A stretch of DNA of 64,000 nt from Burkholderiaceae bacterium DAT-1 (GTDB taxonomy: Bacteria > Pseudomonadota > Gammaproteobacteria > Burkholderiales > Chitinimonadaceae). The position numbers and the translations under genes are program-made. Of the stretch, positions 59,553 through 64,000 are shown piece by piece. How positions within the stretch are numbered: position 1 is the first letter of the stretch; each line of letters starts with the position of its first letter. The notes under the pieces are model-generated. The model saw nothing but the letters and a program-made list of their open reading frames with translations, had not been told where the DNA came from and ran no database searches. The stretch lies in assembly GCA_019084025.1 (NCBI GenBank), contig JAHRBI010000004.1, positions 372,001 to 436,000 of the forward strand. The letters run 5' to 3'.

Positions 59553-60128
59553 TTAGTCGACCAAGGGCACCTGCTGCGGTAAGGGCAGGGATGCGCTTTC
59601 CGATTCCCAGGTTTCGCTCAAAATCCAGAAGCGGCTACCGTCAAAGTAAAGTTGAATGCTATTGATGCCTCGTCCGATGCTGGGGCCATCCGGTGTGCGA
59701 CGTGTGTCGTAATAGCTGAAAACGTGATACATGCTGCCGTAGCGGCGTACTTCCCGTCGTGTTTCAAATTCATAAAAACCGGGTGCATAGACGGGGGCAC
59801 TCCAGACGTGAAATTCCGGAACAGACATGCGCCGTATTACGGCACGCCCATCTGCATCGCGATCGGGCACCATCAGCTGAGCGTCGGGGTGATGCAAGGA
59901 ACGATCGCGCGCTACATCGCGCGCTTGTCCCGCTGGACCGGAAACCACTTCGTAGTAGGCACGCATCAGGCCATCGATGCTGCGGACATCATTCGGGCGA
60001 GCCTGTGCGACACCGCTGGACTGGCTGACTGATGGCACTATATCGGTCTGAGCTGACGACGCCGCTGACATAAAGAATGCCGCACTCAATGCAAGTGCGC
60101 TGAATGAGGGTGAAAATCGATTAAGCAT
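59553..60128 (-). CDS. Secreted NTF2-like (SnoaL-type) protein
   Basis: 191 residues from ATG 60128, with AGGAGA six bases upstream. Signal peptide 'SALALSAAFFMSAASSA' to about residue 26. 'SIDGLMRAYYEVVSGPAG' is the first helix of a cone-shaped NTF2-like fold, followed by 'LHHPDAQLMV', 'YEFETRREVRRYGSMYHVFSYYDTRR' and 'GINSIQLYFDGSRFWIL'. Such proteins are often enzymes or ligand binders with no fixed role. Divergent from the LysR gene, which may regulate it. The start codon overlaps an exact 15-base copy of a curlin upstream motif. Confidence 0.82.
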   Translation of the reverse strand: MLNRFSPSFSALALSAAFFMSAASSAQTDIVPSVSQSSGVAQARPNDVRSIDGLMRAYYEVVSGPAGQARDVARDRSLHHPDAQLMVPDRDADGRAVIRRMSVPEFHVWSAPVYAPGFYEFETRREVRRYGSMYHVFSYYDTRRTPDGPSIGRGINSIQLYFDGSRFWILSETWESESASLPLPQQVPLVD

Positions 60129-60399
60129 GTTCTGTCTCCTGGGGCATCCCGACCAGTAATGGGTCAGGTCAGTTTTTACTGAGGAGGCGACTGTATTGGT
60201 CCCTGCAGGAAGTAGCAATTCAAGGTTCTTCACCATGGTGGTGAGATATCGCGCTGCAGAGGTAATTCACCACTCTGGTGAAGAAATGGCGCTGCGTCCA
60301 GCTGAGGCTGCCAGCTATACTGGCAGCGTGCCGGGGTGAAGATCGTTGACCTAGACAGACTTGTAAACACACTGAAAACGAATGCTTGAAGGAAAGCTG

Positions 60400-61341
60400 A
60401 TGCGCCGTATGCCGGGCTTGAATGATTTGAGGGTGTTCGAAGCGGCAGCGCGGTTGCAAAATTTTCGTCAGGCAGCCGAGGCGCTGCATCTAACCCATGG
60501 CGCAGTGAGCCATCGCGTGCGCACCCTGGAAGATCAACTTGGAGTGAGCCTGTTTGACCGTCAGGAGGCGATGCGTCTGACAGCAGCTGGAAGAGAATTG
60601 TATTCAGCCACAACCCGTGCCTTAAATACACTTACGGATGCGCTGGACCGGATCGACCAGCATTATCGTGATCAACCCGGCGTTGTCCGGTTATCGGTCC
60701 TTCCAACTTTTGCCTCTCACTTTCTGGTACCGCGTTTGCCCGCATTCCAGCAGATTCATCCGAACTGTCATTTGCGGATTGAAGCTACGACTGCATTGGC
60801 CGGTTTCGGTGAACAGGGCGTGGACGTGAGTGTGCGCTATGGAAAGGGTACATGGCCGAATCTGCATGCAGAACCCTTGATGCATGAGTGCTATTACCCG
60901 GTGGCTTCCCCCTCTTTTCTGGCGCGTTTTCCCGAGCGGAAAATCGAGGACTTGTGCAAGATGCCTTTGATCGGGGTGGAGGTAGCATATGACTTCGGCG
61001 TCAGTTGGAGCGCCTTATTTTCTGCAATGAGGCTATCCGCCAGCCCGACCTTGGCGCTGACCATGTTTGATGATAGTGCACTGGCCGTGTTGGCTGCCGA
61101 ACAGGGCATGGGGGTGGCACTGGGCAGGCACAGCATGGTTCACGCCAGCATCCGCAGCGGCAAACTACAGCGTGTGTTTGATGTAGGCATGCGCGGCCAA
61201 TTTCACCATTACCTAGTACGCCGTGAAATGCGGCCCAACAACCTTTCGGTTCAAACACTGATCGACTGGCTGCATGCCGAATGTGAGCAATTTCAGTGCG
61301 AAAGTCAGGGTGACCTTGATGGCATACGCTGGCTAGACTAG
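60400..61341 (+). CDS. LysR family regulator, GcvA-like
   Basis: 313 residues from ATG 60400 (AAGGA five bases upstream; ATG 60382 is possible). 'MPGLNDLRVFEAAARLQNFRQAAEALHLTHGAVSHRVRTLE' (read in blocks, residues 4-44) is the GcvA-type winged helix; 'RVSVLPTFASHFLVPRLPAFQ'-like 'RLSVLPTFASHFLVPRL' opens the effector domain. GcvA-like proteins control diverse genes, not only glycine cleavage. It is divergent from the NTF2-like gene, the probable target. Confidence 0.93.
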   Translation: MRRMPGLNDLRVFEAAARLQNFRQAAEALHLTHGAVSHRVRTLEDQLGVSLFDRQEAMRLTAAGRELYSATTRALNTLTDALDRIDQHYRDQPGVVRLSVLPTFASHFLVPRLPAFQQIHPNCHLRIEATTALAGFGEQGVDVSVRYGKGTWPNLHAEPLMHECYYPVASPSFLARFPERKIEDLCKMPLIGVEVAYDFGVSWSALFSAMRLSASPTLALTMFDDSALAVLAAEQGMGVALGRHSMVHASIRSGKLQRVFDVGMRGQFHHYLVRREMRPNNLSVQTLIDWLHAECEQFQCESQGDLDGIRWLD

Positions 61342-61396
61342 CGTTGCGGCGCCATCCTTGTGACCGGAGCATCCATTGCAATCGACCGCAATTACG

Positions 61397-61567
61397 CTAG
61401 GCACGGCACATATCCTCCTCCATGAGCATTCGAAGCGTCAGTTGCTCCACCATCATCTGCCGTGCCGCAGCTTCGTCCTGATACCCGATGACCTGCACGC
61501 AATCCTGCCCGTCAAAAATCCGGAAGCCGAATTGTCCATCAGGTGAATGTATGATTTCTCCGTTCAT
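61397..61567 (-). CDS. Small 56-residue protein of unknown function
   Basis: From ATG 61567 to TAG 61397: 'MNGEIIHSPDGQFGFRIFDG' then a strand 'QDCVQVIGY' and a Met/Glu-rich helix 'AARQMMVEQLTLRMLMEED'. A beta-hairpin-plus-helix layout with normal composition makes it a credible gene despite its size and weak ribosome site. It is on the same strand, 86 bases past the DUF523 stop, so it may be the last gene of that operon. I do not recognise the family. Confidence 0.6.
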   Translation of the reverse strand: MNGEIIHSPDGQFGFRIFDGQDCVQVIGYQDEAAARQMMVEQLTLRMLMEEDMCRA

Positions 61568-61653
61568 TTTCGTTCAATGTCTTCAAACTGATTGCTACTA
61601 CATGAGGGTGAGGCACAAAAATGCAAGTGAATCGCGGATGATACCGGTTGTGA

Positions 61654-62169
61654 TTACAACGTGTGAGATGCGATGCGCTGCCAGTGGACCAATGCTTCAT
61701 CCAGTGCATGCTCGCTAAAAACGGGTATACCAGCATCTCGAAGCACCGTGGTGCTAATGCCCTGACCGCTCACTTGGCCGCCATCAAACTGTCCGTTATA
61801 GACATAGCCGCTCCCGCAGGATGGACTGCCCTCTTTCAGTACCGCAAGACAAACCCCATGGGCTTTCGCTAACTTCAAAGCGGCTTGCGCGCCTCGAAGG
61901 AACGGTTCGCTGACATGTTGACCTGCCGCGCTGTGCAGGACGATGCGCCCTGATCGAACGGATTCAGGATCACCACCGCTGATGATTTCTGCCGGTAATC
62001 TGGGAACGGGTAAGCCACCGCTCACCTCGGGGCAAATTTTGACGAGGCAGTGTGTATTGATCCACATGGTGATGGCTGGATGATCGACCCCTTTGCTGCG
62101 TCCGTCATAGCGAACTGCATCACCCAGGAGGCAGGCACTGATAAGCACTGAAGGCGCCTTACTCTGCAT
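61654..62169 (-). CDS. DUF523 family protein
   Basis: 171 residues. 'VLISACLLGDAVRYDG' at the start, 'ICPEVSGGLPVPRLPAEI', and 'VCLAVLKEGSPSCGSGYVY' with paired Cys and the S-C-G motif identify DUF523, a family whose conserved cysteines and similarity to thiouridine- or DNA-repair-associated proteins hint at redox or sulfur chemistry, but whose role is not settled. ATG 62169 overlaps the cupin gene by 11 bases. Confidence 0.9.
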   Translation of the reverse strand: MQSKAPSVLISACLLGDAVRYDGRSKGVDHPAITMWINTHCLVKICPEVSGGLPVPRLPAEIISGGDPESVRSGRIVLHSAAGQHVSEPFLRGAQAALKLAKAHGVCLAVLKEGSPSCGSGYVYNGQFDGGQVSGQGISTTVLRDAGIPVFSEHALDEALVHWQRIASHTL

Positions 62170-62650
62170 TCATATCCCTAGCATCCGATTCACGCGAAAA
62201 ATAGGGAACGGCGGCATCCGCGTGAAAGACCTTACGCAAAGAGCGATTGCCGCGCGGGCCCGCAATGGTAGCGACCTTATTAGAGTCCGGATATTCGCAT
62301 GCTTCGACCTCGGCGACGGTCGATAAGGATAGGTAACGCAATGGCGTATTGCCGGTATTGATGATCTGGTGTGCGACCTCGGCGCCGCCGGTGGGGCAGG
62401 CGATGACGTCGTGTTTGCGCAGCGGATAACGCTCATGACCAAACCGCAATTCACCAGTGCCTTCAAGAATCAGGAACATTTCCTCTTCGGCGTGATGACT
62501 GTGAAAGGGGCACTGACTTTTCCCCGGTGGGACTTCGGTCAGGTTGTAGCCAAGCTTGCGCGCACCAATCAGGTCGCTGATCGTGGCACTTTTTCCTGCG
62601 AATAGCCCGTTATCATCCTCAAAATCAAATACAGCCTCGTCAAGATTCAT
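62159..62650 (-). CDS. Cupin domain protein
   Basis: 163 residues from ATG 62650 (12 codons shorter than the longest frame). The cupin motif 1 is 'CPFHSHHAEEEMFLILEG' with metal-binding His/His/Glu, and motif 2 is 'HQIINTGNTPLRYLSLS' with a His. The rest includes 'GARKLGYNLTEVPPGK'. Such single-domain cupins bind metal and can be isomerases, dioxygenases or sugar-binding proteins. Overlaps the DUF523 start by 11 bases, and its start lies within the end of the upstream membrane protein gene. Confidence 0.9.
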   Translation of the reverse strand: MNLDEAVFDFEDDNGLFAGKSATISDLIGARKLGYNLTEVPPGKSQCPFHSHHAEEEMFLILEGTGELRFGHERYPLRKHDVIACPTGGAEVAHQIINTGNTPLRYLSLSTVAEVEACEYPDSNKVATIAGPRGNRSLRKVFHADAAVPYFSRESDARDMNAE

Positions 62651-63038
62651 CAGTGGACGCACAAAGATTCTCCCGTTGATTGGCACGCATCAGCCGAGCC
62701 TTCAGCATATTCGCAAACGGCAGACAAAGGCCAGCAATCATGATTGCAATGCCCGGCATCATGAAGATAAAGGCCAGCATCCCCGCGCCAATACTGTTGC
62801 CGCCCTGCTTTGTCGCCAGATAGAACACACTTGCTGCGATAAATACGCAGCACATGCCCGAATACATCAGCCGTTTCGTCCATCGTGAGATGACTACATG
62901 TCGACCGAGCGGCGTTAAAGCCAATAAGGCGCCAGCCATGAGCCAAAGCGGGAGAAACGCGAGTGTGCTCGGATGGAGATTCAGCGCAATGAGCGCAAAC
63001 CACCCGAGCCACGCAAGTAGAAAGCTGTACAGCAGCAT
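62640..63038 (-). CDS. Small integral membrane protein
   Basis: 132 residues from ATG 63038, just after the aminotransferase stop (four bases apart); a 65-codon upstream extension lies inside that gene. Four hydrophobic helices ('LLYSFLLAWLGWFALIAL', 'LAFLPLWLMAGALLALTPLG', 'LMYSGMCCVFIAASVFYLA', 'AGMLAFIFMMPGIAIMIAGL'), with a basic segment between the second and third. No family recognised. Part of the overlapping aminotransferase-membrane-cupin-DUF523 cluster. Confidence 0.75.
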   Translation of the reverse strand: MLLYSFLLAWLGWFALIALNLHPSTLAFLPLWLMAGALLALTPLGRHVVISRWTKRLMYSGMCCVFIAASVFYLATKQGGNSIGAGMLAFIFMMPGIAIMIAGLCLPFANMLKARLMRANQRENLCASTDES

Positions 63039-63042
63039 GTAA

Positions 63043-64000
63043 TCAGGCGATTGAATTGAGCGTTTTTTCAAACGTATTGATCGTGCGATCGATGTCTGCC
63101 AGCTTATCGAGCCCGAACAATCCAAGCCGGAAAGTCTGGAAATCGCTGCCTTCATCGCATTGCAGGGGGACACCAGCTGCAATTTGCAAACCCAGTTCGG
63201 TGAATTTTTTGCCAGACTGCATGCCCGCATCACGGGTGTAGCTGACGACCACGCCGGGCGCCTGAAATCCCGCTGCGGCTACACTCGGGAATCCTTTGGC
63301 GACGAGCAGGGCGCGCACCCGGGCACCCAGTTCGGCTTGCTGCGCTTTAAGCGTATCAAAGCCTACCTTCTGGGCTTCCTGAATGGCATCGCGAAGCTGC
63401 TTCAGCGCATCGGTCGGCATGGTGGCGTGATAGGCGAATCCGCCGTTCTCATACGTCTGCATGATTTGCAGCCATTTTTTCAGGTCGCAGGCGAAGCTGG
63501 TGCTCTGGGTGTGTTCGATGGCGGCCAAGGCACGATCGTTCAGCATCACCAACCCGGCACAGGGCGAGGCACTCCAGCCTTTTTGCGGCGCACTGATCAG
63601 AACGTCGACGCCCGTTTGCTGCATATTGACCCACATCGCGCCAGAGGCAATGCAGTCAAGCATCAGCATGCCACCGTGCTCATGTACTGCATCGGCCAGA
63701 CCCTTGATGTAATCGTCCGGCAGCATCATGCCCGACGCGGTTTCTACGTGTGGCGCAAAGACCAGATCGGGCCGCATGTCGCGAATGGCGGCTTGCGCTT
63801 CGGCCAAAGGTACGGGCGCAAAGGGCGCCTGAGCACTAGCCTCGCTGCGACGAGCCTTCAATACATGAGCTTCGGAGGGAATGTTTCCCATTTCGAAGAT
63901 CTGTGTCCAGCGGAAGCTAAACCAGCCATTGCGGATCACCAGGCATTTTTTGCCAGTGGCGAACTGACGCGCAACCGCCTCCATGCCATAGGTGCCGCTG
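63043..64000 (-). CDS. Class V aminotransferase (alanine--glyoxylate/serine--pyruvate type), 5' part beyond window
   Basis: At least 318 residues are visible; the frame stays open past the right edge. 'FAPHVETASGMMLP' binds the cofactor region, 'LMLDCIASGAMWVNM' carries the aspartate for the pyridine ring, and the PLP lysine lies in 'LISAPQKGWSASP'. 'GFAYHATMPTDALKQL' and 'FRLGLFGLDKL' complete the pattern of alanine-glyoxylate aminotransferases. First gene visible of a four- or five-gene operon running leftwards. Confidence 0.88.
   Translation of the reverse strand, partial: SGTYGMEAVARQFATGKKCLVIRNGWFSFRWTQIFEMGNIPSEAHVLKARRSEASAQAPFAPVPLAEAQAAIRDMRPDLVFAPHVETASGMMLPDDYIKGLADAVHEHGGMLMLDCIASGAMWVNMQQTGVDVLISAPQKGWSASPCAGLVMLNDRALAAIEHTQSTSFACDLKKWLQIMQTYENGGFAYHATMPTDALKQLRDAIQEAQKVGFDTLKAQQAELGARVRALLVAKGFPSVAAAGFQAPGVVVSYTRDAGMQSGKKFTELGLQIAAGVPLQCDEGSDFQTFRLGLFGLDKLADIDRTINTFEKTLNSIA

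Overview
The window is a stretch of bacterial chromosome with dense, high-GC coding (mid to upper 50s per cent by eye). It has no rRNA, tRNA, prophage, insertion sequence or CRISPR array that I can see. The recC-recB-recD order, GcvA/LysR-type and MocR-type regulators, a tryptophanyl-tRNA synthetase with a C-terminal extension, and a curli (functional amyloid) export locus together suggest a Gram-negative proteobacterium. Betaproteobacteria of the Neisseriales/Chitinibacter-Chromobacterium type are my best guess; this is inference, not a computed placement.

Layout. 0-4 kb: a monooxygenase-like protein (cut by the left edge), a secreted serine hydrolase, a LysR regulator divergent from a short-chain dehydrogenase, and a VOC-family protein. 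3.9-13 kb: overlapping recC-recB-recD for double-strand break repair. 13-16 kb: an envelope-stress-like operon with two LiaI/LiaF-like membrane proteins, a LytS-type histidine kinase and a LytTR response regulator, closed by a palindromic repeat. 16-17.5 kb: a trans-aconitate methyltransferase-like gene, an HNH protein and a Cdd1-like helix-hairpin-helix protein. 17.5-23.5 kb: a four-gene minus-strand operon (MFS exporter, glycosyltransferase-acetyltransferase fusion, phytanoyl-CoA-type dioxygenase, GH3 glycosidase) that looks like a small tailoring or export pathway. 23.8-27.5 kb: two secreted metallopeptidases (M28 and M3).

27.5-38 kb: an AT-richer unrecognised gene, a hydroxyacid dehydrogenase, trpS, a DUF486 membrane protein, a WYL regulator, a membrane-anchored DUF2726/zinc-finger protein, a CheX/DUF3334-like protein, two GNAT acetyltransferases, and GST plus PhzF. 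38-48.4 kb: a MocR regulator divergent from phzF-gst, a membrane-anchored AraC regulator followed by a SDR-DUF2269-DUF4166 operon, a GGDEF-EAL c-di-GMP protein, a second MocR divergent from a rhodanese, and another GNAT.

48.7-59.5 kb is the most interesting part: an expanded curli locus. It holds a secreted protein with a duplicated fibronectin-III-like module, four curlin-repeat proteins (418, 214, 276 and 132 residues), and csgE-csgF-csgG for periplasmic escort, surface anchoring and outer-membrane secretion. No csgD or csgC is visible. Instead a 1085-residue membrane-spanning regulator (OmpR-type winged helix, STAND ATPase, transmembrane helix, TPR-like tail) sits in the middle on the opposite strand, translationally coupled to a small unrecognised protein. 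Its divergent promoter region carries a 10-bp-spaced direct repeat and a 15-bp palindrome, and a separate shared motif precedes two of the curlin genes. A plausible reading is that this STAND regulator replaces CsgD-type control of amyloid production.

59.5-64 kb: an NTF2-like secreted protein divergent from a GcvA-like LysR regulator, a 56-residue small protein, and an overlapping operon of an aminotransferase (cut by the right edge), a membrane protein, a cupin and a DUF523 protein.
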